Shown here: one piece after another, positions 56,759 to 64,000 of the stretch
How positions within the stretch are numbered: the first letter of the stretch is position 1
Layout: every line of letters starts with the position of its first letter
From: Albidovulum sp.
GTDB lineage: Bacteria > Pseudomonadota > Alphaproteobacteria > Rhodobacterales > Rhodobacteraceae
Direction of reading: 5' to 3'
DNA length: 64,000 nucleotides
NCBI GenBank assembly: GCA_015491895.1
Contig: WFVA01000098.1
Span: 48,691-112,690, forward strand
Notes under the pieces: model-generated
The model's input: the letters and a program-made list of their open reading frames with translations, nothing else
The model's database searches: none
Told to the model about the DNA's origin: nothing
Position numbers and translations under genes: made by a program

Positions 56759-57613
56759 ATGCGCATGGGCGATCAGAAGGTTCTCCTTTCACTCGGACAT
56801 GGCTACAGCGCCCGTGCGCTGGGCCGCCTGCTGCTGGATGATGGCTGGCAGGTGATCGGCACGCGCCGGGAGCCGGCGGCCCCTGAAGGCACGGCAACGG
56901 AGATCATACGCTGGCCCGGATCCGATCTTCGGCGCGCGATGGAGGCCGCCAGCCACATGCTGGTTTCCATAGCGCCAACGGCGGAGGGCGATCCTGTCCT
57001 GTCGTCTCTCGCGCGCGAGATCGCCGCCGCGGCGCCGCGCCTCGAGTGGGTAGGCTATCTTTCCACAACGGCCGTTTATGGCGATCACGGCGGCGGTTGG
57101 GTGGACGAGGAAACCCCCCTTGCACCGTCAACGGAGCGCGGCAGGTGGCGGGTAGCTGCGGAGGCGGCCTGGCAGGAACTGGCGCGCGAAAGCGGCCTCC
57201 CCCTGCATATCTTCAGGCTGGCCGGTATCTACGGCCCCGGCCGCGGCCCCTTTGCCAAGCTTCGGGCGGGAAAGGCACGGCGGATCATCAAGCCGGGGCA
57301 GGTATTCTCGCGCATCCATGTGGAAGATCTGGCGCGGGTGCTGAAGGCATCGATGGAAAACCCGCAGCCCGGCGCGATCTATAACATATGCGATGACAAG
57401 CCCGCCCCGCCTCAGGACGTGATCGCCAAGGCCGCCGATCTGCTCGGCCTTCCGCTGCCGCCCGCAGAGGATTTCGCAAGCGCAGAGATGAGCCCGATGG
57501 CGCGGCATTTCTATGCGGAATCCAAGCGGGTGAGAAATGAGCGCATGAAGCGGGAGCTTGGCGTGGAATTGTTGTATCCAGATTACGAGAGCGGGCTTGC
57601 TTCCCTGTTGTAG
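56759..57613 (+). CDS. NAD(P)-binding epimerase-like protein (YeeZ/atypical SDR type)
   Basis: About 284 residues; start uncertain (TTG 56750, ATG 56759 or 56765). Extended SDR with a modified dinucleotide motif G-H-G-Y-S-A-R-A-L, then L-S-T-T-A-V-Y-G and R-L-A-G-I-Y-G-P-G-R-G-P. Such proteins resemble YeeZ. The active-site tyrosine of classical SDRs is not in its usual Y-x3-K context. Divergent from paaA, convergent with the UbiH-like gene. Confidence 0.85.
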   Translation: MRMGDQKVLLSLGHGYSARALGRLLLDDGWQVIGTRREPAAPEGTATEIIRWPGSDLRRAMEAASHMLVSIAPTAEGDPVLSSLAREIAAAAPRLEWVGYLSTTAVYGDHGGGWVDEETPLAPSTERGRWRVAAEAAWQELARESGLPLHIFRLAGIYGPGRGPFAKLRAGKARRIIKPGQVFSRIHVEDLARVLKASMENPQPGAIYNICDDKPAPPQDVIAKAADLLGLPLPPAEDFASAEMSPMARHFYAESKRVRNERMKRELGVELLYPDYESGLASLL

Positions 57614-57671
57614 CGGCATGATGGCAGGGGCCGGCCTCTTCGCCCCCGAACAGATCAGCGCAAGAGGAGCT

Positions 57672-58898
57672 TCAGATCGGCCGGCCGCGCATCAGGCGGG
57701 GCAGATCGCCCGTGAGGCCCGCGGCTTCGCGGATGAAGCGGCGCTTGAGGCCGGGGAGCGCATTGACAACGCCAAGGCCGAGATCGCGCCCGAGGCGCAG
57801 CAGGGGGTTGTCGTTCGAAAAGAGGCGATTGACCGCATCCATGCCGAGCGCAAGGGCGGTGGAATCAAACCGCCGCCATTGCTGGTAGCGCGCGAGCACA
57901 TCGGGCGCGCCGATGTCCTCGCCCCGCCGCCGGGCCTCGGTGAGCACTTCGGCAAGCGCGGCAACATCACGCAGGCCGAGATTGAGCCCCTGCCCCGCAA
58001 CAGGATGCACGCCATGGGCCGCATCCCCCACCAGCGCCACGCGCGGCGCCACGTATCGCTCTGCCAGGGTGAGGTTGAGCGGGTAGGTGAAGCGCTTGCC
58101 AGCGAGGCGGAAATTGCCGAGGAAGCTGCCGAAACGGGGTTTCAGCACTTCCAGATATTCATCTTCGGGAAGGGCGTTGATGCGCTTGGCGTTCTCATGG
58201 GTTTCGCTCCACACGATGGAGACCCTGTTGCCCGGAAGCGGCAGGATGGCGAGGGGCCCCGGCGGCATGAAGAACTGATGCGCAATGCCGTGATGGGGCT
58301 TTTCGTGCTCGATGGCACAGACAAGCGCCGTCTGGCCGTAATCATGGCCGTGGCGGCGGATGCCGGCGCGCCGCGCGGTGCCGCTCTGGCGGCCGTCGCA
58401 GCCCACCAGCAGGCGGGCAGAATGGCTTTCGCCGCCCGCAAGGGTGACGGTGGCGCGCGGGCCGGATGTATCCTGATCGGCAACCCTTTTGCCGGAAAGG
58501 AGCGTGATGGCAGGGCTGGCCTCCACGGCTTCCATCAGCGCGCGGTAGAGGAAGCGATCCTCGAGCATGTAGCCGAGCGGGCCTTCCTCGATCTCGCCAT
58601 GGTGCATGTGCAGCATGAAGGGCGCGGGGCCTTCTCCGGCCCGGCCGTCGGTAACCTTCACTTCAAGAATGGGCTGGCTGTCGGCGGCTACGCGATCCCA
58701 GATGCCGATGCCCTGGAGCAGGTGCCGGGAGGCAAGGGCAAGGGCGTAGGAGCGGCCATCGAAATCATCGCTCGCGCGTGCATCGGCGGGCAGTGCGTCG
58801 ATGATCTTGACGCTGAAGCCCTGATCGGCAAGCGCGAGCGCCAGAGCGGGGCCGTTGAGGCCGCCGCCAATGATGAGGATATCCGACTCGTTTTCCAT
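57672..58898 (-). CDS. UbiH/UbiF-family FAD-dependent hydroxylase
   Basis: 408 residues. FAD motif G-G-G-L-N-G-P-A-L near residue 11, the D-G-R segment (V-G-C-D-G-R) and the second FAD motif A-L-V-G-D-A-A-H-G-V-H-P-V-A-G-Q-G-L-N. This is the ubiquinone-ring monooxygenase family. UbiH, UbiF or UbiL cannot be told apart from sequence reading alone. The position does not help: it is between an epimerase-like gene and a divergent amidase. Confidence 0.9.
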   Translation of the reverse strand: MENESDILIIGGGLNGPALALALADQGFSVKIIDALPADARASDDFDGRSYALALASRHLLQGIGIWDRVAADSQPILEVKVTDGRAGEGPAPFMLHMHHGEIEEGPLGYMLEDRFLYRALMEAVEASPAITLLSGKRVADQDTSGPRATVTLAGGESHSARLLVGCDGRQSGTARRAGIRRHGHDYGQTALVCAIEHEKPHHGIAHQFFMPPGPLAILPLPGNRVSIVWSETHENAKRINALPEDEYLEVLKPRFGSFLGNFRLAGKRFTYPLNLTLAERYVAPRVALVGDAAHGVHPVAGQGLNLGLRDVAALAEVLTEARRRGEDIGAPDVLARYQQWRRFDSTALALGMDAVNRLFSNDNPLLRLGRDLGLGVVNALPGLKRRFIREAAGLTGDLPRLMRGRPI

Positions 58899-58981
58899 CG
58901 GTCGCACTATTGATCGGTTGTTCGGGATTGTCCATCCGGGCGGGTGGCGGTAGCGTCTCGACGAGCGAAAGGGGAGCAAAG

Positions 58982-60310
58982 ATGGCTGAGAAATGGCTGA
59001 GGATGAGCGCGGCGGATCTGGGGCGTGGGATCGGAGCGGGCGAGATTGATCCGGTTGCGCTCACTGAAGCGTATCTAAATGCGATCAAGGGCCATCCGCT
59101 GAAGGATCGGATCTATGCCCGCCTGACGGAGGATCGGGCAATGGCAGAGGCCCGTGCGGCAGCAGCGCGCGCCCGCGCTGGCCTGCGCCTGGGCCCGCTC
59201 GATGGCGTGCCTGCGAGCTGGAAGGATCTCTTCGATACAGCCGGCGTCCTCACCGAAGCGGGCTCGGCTCTTCTGCGCGGGCGGGTGCCCCGGGAGGATG
59301 CGGAGGTGCTGAAGAACGCGACGCACGCCGGGATGGTCTGCCTCGGCAAGACCCACATGAGCGAGCTCGCCTTCTCGGGCCTCGGCTACAATCCCGTGAC
59401 GGCCACGCCCCCATCGGTGAACGATCCCGCCGGCGTATCGGGGGGCTCGAGCTCGGGCGCGGCCGCCTCGGTGGCCTTCGGCCTCGCACCGCTTGCCATC
59501 GGCTCGGATACCGGTGGCTCGGTGCGCATCCCGGCGGCCTGGAATGATCTCGTGGGGCTCAAGACAACCCACGGCCGCCTCTCCCTCAGGGGCGTGGTGC
59601 CCTTGTGCGAAAGCTTCGATACCGTCGGGCCATTGTGCAGGACGGTCGAGGATGCGGCGCTGGCGCTGGCGGCGCTGGAGGGCGGCAAGGCGGCGGATCT
59701 TGAAGGCGCAAGCCTTGAGGGCGTTCGGCTTCTCATTCTCGAAAACGCGCTCGAAGACGCGCGCGATCGGCCCATGGCGGCCTTCCGCAGCGCCGTCGAG
59801 CGCATTCAGTCCGCCGGCGCCATCACCGAAAGCGCGCATATCCCCGAGGTGGAAGAGGCACTGGCGCTTTCCGCCGTTCTCTTCACCACCGAGGCCTATG
59901 CGCAATGGTGCCGCCGGATCGAGGCGGAGCCCGAGCTTGTATTTGGCGAGATCCTCGAGCGGTTCCGCGCCGGGGGCAGTTTTTCGGGGGTGGAATACGT
60001 GCAGGGCTGGCAGAAGCTCAAGGCCCTGCGCGCGCGCTGGCGGCGCAGGGTGGCGGGATATGATGCCGTGATCATGCCAAGCTCGCCGATCCTGCCCCCC
60101 AGCATCGAGCGGCTCGCCTCGGATCACGAATATTATGTGCGCGAGAACCTGCTCGCGCTGCGCAATACGCGTATCGGCAATCTGATGGGCGAATGCGCCC
60201 TGACCCTGCCCACCGGCCTGCCTTCCTGCGGAATCATCCTGCAATCCGCACCGATGGCGGAAGAGCGCCTCCTGCGCCTTGGAAGGGCGGCCGAGGCGGC
60301 GCTCTCCTGA
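58982..60310 (+). CDS. amidase signature family hydrolase
   Basis: 442 residues. Ser-cisSer-Lys triad is complete: K81 (S-W-K-D-L), S156 (G-G-S-S-S-G) and S180 (D-T-G-G-S-V-R), with the 24-residue spacing of the family. AAAGGGGAG precedes the ATG. It would cleave an amide, perhaps an aryl or nitrile-derived one, given the linked phenylacetate genes (inference). It is not GatA: gatB and gatC are absent. Confidence 0.92.
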   Translation: MAEKWLRMSAADLGRGIGAGEIDPVALTEAYLNAIKGHPLKDRIYARLTEDRAMAEARAAAARARAGLRLGPLDGVPASWKDLFDTAGVLTEAGSALLRGRVPREDAEVLKNATHAGMVCLGKTHMSELAFSGLGYNPVTATPPSVNDPAGVSGGSSSGAAASVAFGLAPLAIGSDTGGSVRIPAAWNDLVGLKTTHGRLSLRGVVPLCESFDTVGPLCRTVEDAALALAALEGGKAADLEGASLEGVRLLILENALEDARDRPMAAFRSAVERIQSAGAITESAHIPEVEEALALSAVLFTTEAYAQWCRRIEAEPELVFGEILERFRAGGSFSGVEYVQGWQKLKALRARWRRRVAGYDAVIMPSSPILPPSIERLASDHEYYVRENLLALRNTRIGNLMGECALTLPTGLPSCGIILQSAPMAEERLLRLGRAAEAALS

Positions 60311-60775
60311 TCAGAGCCGGGCATCGGCAAAAACATCCGCGAGGATTGCCTGAAGCACCTCGGCATCCTTTCGGGTGAAGGCGGCGGGCGTGTTGCTGTC
60401 GATATCGAACACGCCCAGGAGATCGCCGTGCCGGTTCCAGACCGGCAGCACAAGTTCGCTCCGCGTTGTCGGTGAGCAGGCGATATGGCCGGGGAAGGCG
60501 TGCACATCGTCCACGATCTGCACCTCTCCGCTGCGCGCCGCCGCCCCGCAGACGCCGCGCGAAAAGGGGATGGTCAGGCAGCCATGCCCACCCTGATAGG
60601 GGCCGATCTTCAGAAGATCCGGCGCGACGACCCGGTAGAAGCCCGTCCAGTCAAACCGATCATCCGCATGATGTACCTCGCAGGCAACCGTGGCCATGAG
60701 GGCTACGGTATCGCTTTCGCCCTCGCAAAGTGCGGCAATATTGCGCTTCAGCGAGGGCCAGTCGGCGCGCTTCAC
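60311..60775 (-). CDS. msrC: free methionine-(R)-sulfoxide reductase, GAF-domain type
   Basis: 154 residues from a GTG that overlaps the thiolase stop (GTGA). GAF domain with W-T-G-F-Y, G-P-Y-Q-G, G-R/S-G-V-C-G and F-P-G-H-I-A-C. Cysteines C66, C76 and C100 have the same spacing (10 and 24) as C84, C94 and C118 of the E. coli fRMsr. It repairs free methionine-R-sulfoxide using thioredoxin. Translation is coupled to the thiolase gene. Confidence 0.9.
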   Translation of the reverse strand: MKRADWPSLKRNIAALCEGESDTVALMATVACEVHHADDRFDWTGFYRVVAPDLLKIGPYQGGHGCLTIPFSRGVCGAAARSGEVQIVDDVHAFPGHIACSPTTRSELVLPVWNRHGDLLGVFDIDSNTPAAFTRKDAEVLQAILADVFADARL

Positions 60776-61950
60776 GGCCGCTCGATGGCGATTGCCGTTC
60801 CCTCGCCTCCGCCGATGCAGATCGCCGCCACGCCGCGCTTCAGCCCGCGCTTTTCCAGCGCGTTCAGCAATGTCACCATGATGCGCGCGCCGGAAGCGCC
60901 GATCGGATGGCCCATGGCGCAGGCGCCGCCGTTCACGTTCATCTTTTCGCGCGGGACGCCCATTTCGCGCATGAACACCATCGGCACCACGGCGAAAGCC
61001 TCGTTCACCTCCCAAAGATCCACATCGCCGACGCTCCAGCCGAGACGATCGAGCAGCTTCTGCGCTGCGGGGATCGGCGCGGTGGTGAACCAGCCCGGTT
61101 CATGGGCATGGCTGGCGTGGCCGAGGATGCGGGCGCGCACCGGCAGGCCATGCTCTTCGGCGGCCGATCCGCTGGCCAGGAGAAGCGCCGCCGCGCCATC
61201 GGAGATGGAAGAGGAGTTGGCCGCCGTAACCGTGCCCCCCTCGCGAAAGGCCGGGCGCAGATGCGGGATCTTCTCGGGGCGCGCGCGCGCGGGCTGCTCG
61301 TCGGCCTCGACCACCACCTCGCCCTTGCGGGTTTTCACGGTCACGGGCGTGATCTCGCCGTCAAACGCTCCCCTCTCCTGCGCCGCAAGCGCATTTGAAA
61401 GCGAGCCCAGCGCATATTCATCCTGGGCTTCGCGGGAAAGCTGGAATTTCTCGGCGCAATCCTCGGCGAACGTGCCCATGAGGCGGCCCTTGTCATAGGC
61501 ATCTTCAAGGCCATCGAGAAACATACTGTCGATCACCTGACCATGCCCGAGGCGGGCGCCGGCGCGCATCTTGGGCAGGAGATAGGGCGCGCGGCTCATG
61601 CTTTCCATGCCGCCGGCTACCATCACCCCGCTCTGCCCGAGGGCGATCTGGTCATGCGCCATCATCACCGTTTTCATGCCGGAGCCGCACATCTTGTTGA
61701 TCGTGGTCGCGGGCACGCCCTGCCCCAGTCCGGCGGCAAAGCCGGCCTGACGCGCCGGCGCCTGCCCCTGCCCGGCGGGCAGCACACAGCCCATCAGCAG
61801 CTCCTCCACCAGATCGGGGGCTGCACCAGCGCCTTCAAGGGCAGCGCGAATGGCGGCCCCGCCCAGAACCGGCGCTTCCACATCGGCGAAAGCTCCCTGC
61901 AATCCTCCCATCGGCGTGCGGGATGCACCCGCGATCACGACTTCTTCCAT
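60772..61950 (-). CDS. acetyl-CoA acetyltransferase (thiolase)
   Basis: 392 residues, biosynthetic/degradative thiolase. Acyl-enzyme cysteine C88 in N-K-M-C-G-S-G-M-K, H-P-I-G-A-S-G near the end and the C-terminal C-I-G-G-G-E-G. AAGAAGGAG precedes the ATG. Could serve acetoacetyl-CoA, PHB or beta-ketoadipyl-CoA; the PHB genes phaB/phaC are not next to it. Linked to msrC by a 4-bp overlap. Confidence 0.93.
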   Translation of the reverse strand: MEEVVIAGASRTPMGGLQGAFADVEAPVLGGAAIRAALEGAGAAPDLVEELLMGCVLPAGQGQAPARQAGFAAGLGQGVPATTINKMCGSGMKTVMMAHDQIALGQSGVMVAGGMESMSRAPYLLPKMRAGARLGHGQVIDSMFLDGLEDAYDKGRLMGTFAEDCAEKFQLSREAQDEYALGSLSNALAAQERGAFDGEITPVTVKTRKGEVVVEADEQPARARPEKIPHLRPAFREGGTVTAANSSSISDGAAALLLASGSAAEEHGLPVRARILGHASHAHEPGWFTTAPIPAAQKLLDRLGWSVGDVDLWEVNEAFAVVPMVFMREMGVPREKMNVNGGACAMGHPIGASGARIMVTLLNALEKRGLKRGVAAICIGGGEGTAIAIERP

Positions 61951-62045
61951 GCGGCCTGCTCCTTCTTCTTGTGCCGAGATCTGCATACCGAATGGTAACG
62001 ATTGTCGTCTAGCCTTCGTTTCAGGCCAGTTTACGGAGGAGCCGG

Positions 62046-62405
62046 ATGAAGCTTGAAATCCAGGATATTGGCGAGGCCCGCCTGATTACCATTCCCGAAT
62101 CCCGCATCGATGCTTCCGTCGCCATCTGCTTCAAGGAGGCGATGGCGGAGGCAACGAAGGAGGGGCCGGAGCGGGTGATCCTCGATCTTTCGAATGTCGA
62201 TTTCATCGACAGCAGCGGCCTTGGTGCAGTGGTGGCCAGCATGAAGCTTCTGGGCGATGTCCGGCGCCTCGAGCTTGCCGGGCTGACGCCGCTTGTCGAA
62301 AAGGTATTCCGCCTTACGCGGATGGATAGCGTTTTCACCATTCATGATGATCTCACCGGGCTGGCCGGGGCGGCAGAAGGCGGAGGCATGAAGAATGCAT
62401 CCTGA
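62046..62405 (+). CDS. STAS-domain anti-sigma factor antagonist (RsbV/SpoIIAA-like)
   Basis: 119 residues. STAS fold with the phosphorylatable serine pair in F-I-D-S-S-G-L-G (S56/S57). When unphosphorylated it would bind the downstream RsbW-like kinase and free a partner. The ATG is 10 bp after GGAGGAGCC. Overlaps the kinase gene by 11 bp. Confidence 0.92.
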   Translation: MKLEIQDIGEARLITIPESRIDASVAICFKEAMAEATKEGPERVILDLSNVDFIDSSGLGAVVASMKLLGDVRRLELAGLTPLVEKVFRLTRMDSVFTIHDDLTGLAGAAEGGGMKNAS

Positions 62406-62910
62406 AATGGATTCATGCAAATTGCCCGACAAGGATCGGGGCAAATCGGAAAATGCCGGCCTTCGCCTTGATTGCCGGATGCGCCTCAAGGCCACGCCGG
62501 AGGATGTCAGGAGAGCGCTCGGGGAGTTCTGCGAGGCTGTCCGTCCGCTCGGGCTTTCGGCCGAGCTCACCGGCACGGTCGAACTTGTTCTGGCAGAAGT
62601 CCTGAACAACATCGTCGAGCATGCCTATGCCGGGGCAAATGCCGGCCAGATAGAATTCCACGCTTATTACATGGATTCAGGCTTTCGCTTTGAAATCGCC
62701 GATGGGGGGAGAGAAATGCCGGGCGGATTGTTGCCCGTGGGGGATCACGTGGATCTTGATACGGATCTCAATGCGCTCCCTGAGGGTGGTTTTGGATGGT
62801 ATCTCATCCATGATCTCACGGAGAACCTGCAATATCATAGGGTTGAAGGGCAAAACCGGCTCTGTTTCACAATACCTGACAAGCGGGAGTTCAGTATCTG
62901 CGGTGCCTGA
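62395..62910 (+). CDS. RsbW/SpoIIAB-like anti-sigma factor serine kinase
   Basis: 171 residues. GHKL ATPase with the N-box E-V-L-N-N-I-V-E-H-A-Y and G-box G-G-F-G-W-Y-L-I. It would phosphorylate the STAS partner. A GGAGG lies eight bases before the ATG. No sigma factor or PP2C phosphatase follows, so the partner is encoded elsewhere. Confidence 0.92.
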   Translation: MHPEMDSCKLPDKDRGKSENAGLRLDCRMRLKATPEDVRRALGEFCEAVRPLGLSAELTGTVELVLAEVLNNIVEHAYAGANAGQIEFHAYYMDSGFRFEIADGGREMPGGLLPVGDHVDLDTDLNALPEGGFGWYLIHDLTENLQYHRVEGQNRLCFTIPDKREFSICGA

Positions 62911-63328
62911 TTCTGCTCTCGGTAGCGGCCTGGCCGCTCAGGCTTGCCAATTTGCCCGCGCCTCGCCTGTGAGAGCCCGGCAAAGAGCAGCGCGGTATTT
63001 GGGCGGGTTGTGTGAAGTCCGATCTCACAATCAGCGCGATGCGGTTGCGTGAGACATTTCCATCTCAATATTGCCACGATCATTTCAAAACCATGACAGA
63101 TTCGAATTCCATGTAGGTAGTGTAGCTGAAACAGCTTCCCTCGGCATCATGCTTAACAGCCCCCACCCAGCGCATGATGCCGAGGACTGCTCCTTTCAGC
63201 GATTTCCCCGAAATCACATGCAACAGGCTTCCCGCGTCCCCGGTGCTGTATTGCCGCCCTGGTCGGATTCCTGATTGATGAATGTCGATTCCCGCGCGGA
63301 GGCTGCGATTGGCAATTCTGCGCGGGTA
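62911..63328. other. 418-bp region without a gene
   Basis: The longest gap in the window, between the RsbW-like gene and the convergent pbpC. No reading frame here has a ribosome site or a recognisable product. It contains a 14-bp perfect inverted repeat (listed separately) and a smaller AGCTG/CAGCT repeat at 63124-63136. Confidence 0.6.
63139..63185. repeat. 14-bp perfect inverted repeat
   Basis: CCTCGGCATCATGC (63139-63152) and GCATGATGCCGAGG (63172-63185), 19-nt spacer. No T-run follows on either strand, so it is not a standard terminator, although a hairpin here could still end both convergent transcripts. Confidence 0.7.
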
Positions 63329-64000
63329 TCAGCGAATGGAGATGCGGGTTCTTGCCGAGCGGCCGCGGGCATCGATGACCGAAAGCGTGAAGAAGCCGGG
63401 AGCCTGGAGATCAAGCGGGGCCTCGCGCTCATGGCTCGCGATGATGGCGGGTCTGCCGTTTACGAGCCAGGTGTAGGGTGCTGTTCCCTCCCGCACCCGG
63501 ACAATCACCGGGCCTTCGGCCTCCAGCATGGCGCCATCGGGCGGAAAGCTGATGATCGGGGCCTGCGACTGCATTTCAAGCAGCGTGCCCCGTGGGCGGA
63601 AATGGCGCAGGGGCGCGGGGAGTTCTCCATTGGTTGCGATCAGCGTGGCGGGCGGAGGGGGCGGTAACGGATCCGGGTTCGTCTTGAGGCGGGCGAACAC
63701 CTCGAAGAGAACCGGCGCGGCGAGATCGGCCCCGAAGGCGCCGGGCACCGGGGTGCCATCGGCCCGCCCCATCCATATGCCCGCCACATGCCGGCCGTCA
63801 AAGCCGATCGCCCAGGCATCGCGATTGCCATAGGAGGTGCCTGTCTTGTAAGCGATCGAGCCGGCCGGCGCGCCTGCCGGTAGGGCGAGGCCGGAAAGGA
63901 TATTTCCGATCTGCCAGGCCGCTTCGGGCGAAACGAGCCTCTTTTCCGGGGCAGCGCCTCTCTCTGCCTCATAGGCATGGAGCCGGATGATCTTCCCGCC
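63329..64000 (-). CDS. pbpC: penicillin-binding protein 1C, 3' part (cut by window edge)
   Basis: About 223 C-terminal residues, read continuously to the right edge. The transpeptidase K-T-G-T-S motif is present (Y-K-T-G-T-S-Y-G), followed by G-R-H-V-A-G-I-W-M-G-R and a proline-rich linker (P-P-P-P-P). The last 90 residues form the PbpC C-terminal domain. Peptidoglycan synthesis in the periplasm. The glycosyltransferase half lies beyond the window. Confidence 0.9.
   Translation of the reverse strand, partial: GGKIIRLHAYEAERGAAPEKRLVSPEAAWQIGNILSGLALPAGAPAGSIAYKTGTSYGNRDAWAIGFDGRHVAGIWMGRADGTPVPGAFGADLAAPVLFEVFARLKTNPDPLPPPPPATLIATNGELPAPLRHFRPRGTLLEMQSQAPIISFPPDGAMLEAEGPVIVRVREGTAPYTWLVNGRPAIIASHEREAPLDLQAPGFFTLSVIDARGRSARTRISIR

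Overview
The window reads as chromosomal DNA of a Rhodobacterales-type alphaproteobacterium (Paracoccus/Roseobacter relatives). Reasons: a petABC bc1 operon whose Rieske and cytochrome b ligand residues carry the same numbers as in Rhodobacter; an rnhB-ccrM pair with GANTC sites; the conserved alphaproteobacterial blocks pmbA-cysQ-DUF4170-waaA-lpxK, DUF3576-leuS-lptE-holA and mutY/DUF721/dsbA; a Rhodobacter-type porin; and a complete beta-hydroxyaspartate cycle. Coding density is very high and the DNA is GC-rich. I see no insertion sequence, prophage, integrase or CRISPR array. The longest gap is 418 bp.

Region 1 (130-14495) is the most metabolic part. A class III aminotransferase and an AhpD/CMD-like protein are divergent from a LysR regulator. 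Next comes bhcR, divergent from bhcABCD. These four enzymes turn two glyoxylate (from glycolate) into oxaloacetate without carbon loss, through glycine, beta-hydroxyaspartate, iminosuccinate and aspartate. Directly downstream on the same strand is a TRAP transporter (TakP-like DctP, an enlarged DctQ with an N-terminal TM2-like domain and a coiled coil, DctM), closed by a strong hairpin. A membrane protein with a C-terminal winged helix, a tRNA-Arg(CCT) and an orphan LacI regulator follow.

Region 2 (14500-33000): small secreted proteins, rnhB and ccrM, an AlkB-type hydroxylase downstream of mutY, a DUF721 (DciA-like) gene, a DsbA-like thioredoxin, a class III CoA-transferase, the Kdo/lipid A operon pmbA-cysQ-DUF4170-waaA-lpxK, a DUF2125 protein, an SDR plus a crotonase-fold protein lacking both usual catalytic glutamates, an MscS channel and a TIGR03862-type flavoprotein.

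Region 3 (33000-48600): DUF3576-leuS-lptE-holA, a porin, YggS-type PLP protein, ribH2 under an FMN riboswitch, petABC, thiBPQ under a TPP riboswitch, aroC and an HU gene.

Region 4 (48700-64000): an ade-amn purine salvage operon (AMP to adenine to hypoxanthine), an SDH-type Clp-fold protease, paaABCDE (phenylacetyl-CoA epoxidase) with a readable promoter, an NAD(P)-binding epimerase-like protein, a UbiH-family hydroxylase, an amidase, a thiolase translationally coupled to a free-methionine-sulfoxide reductase, an RsbV/RsbW-like pair, and the 3' part of pbpC at the right edge. All calls rest on reading the sequence and on family knowledge; no database search was run.
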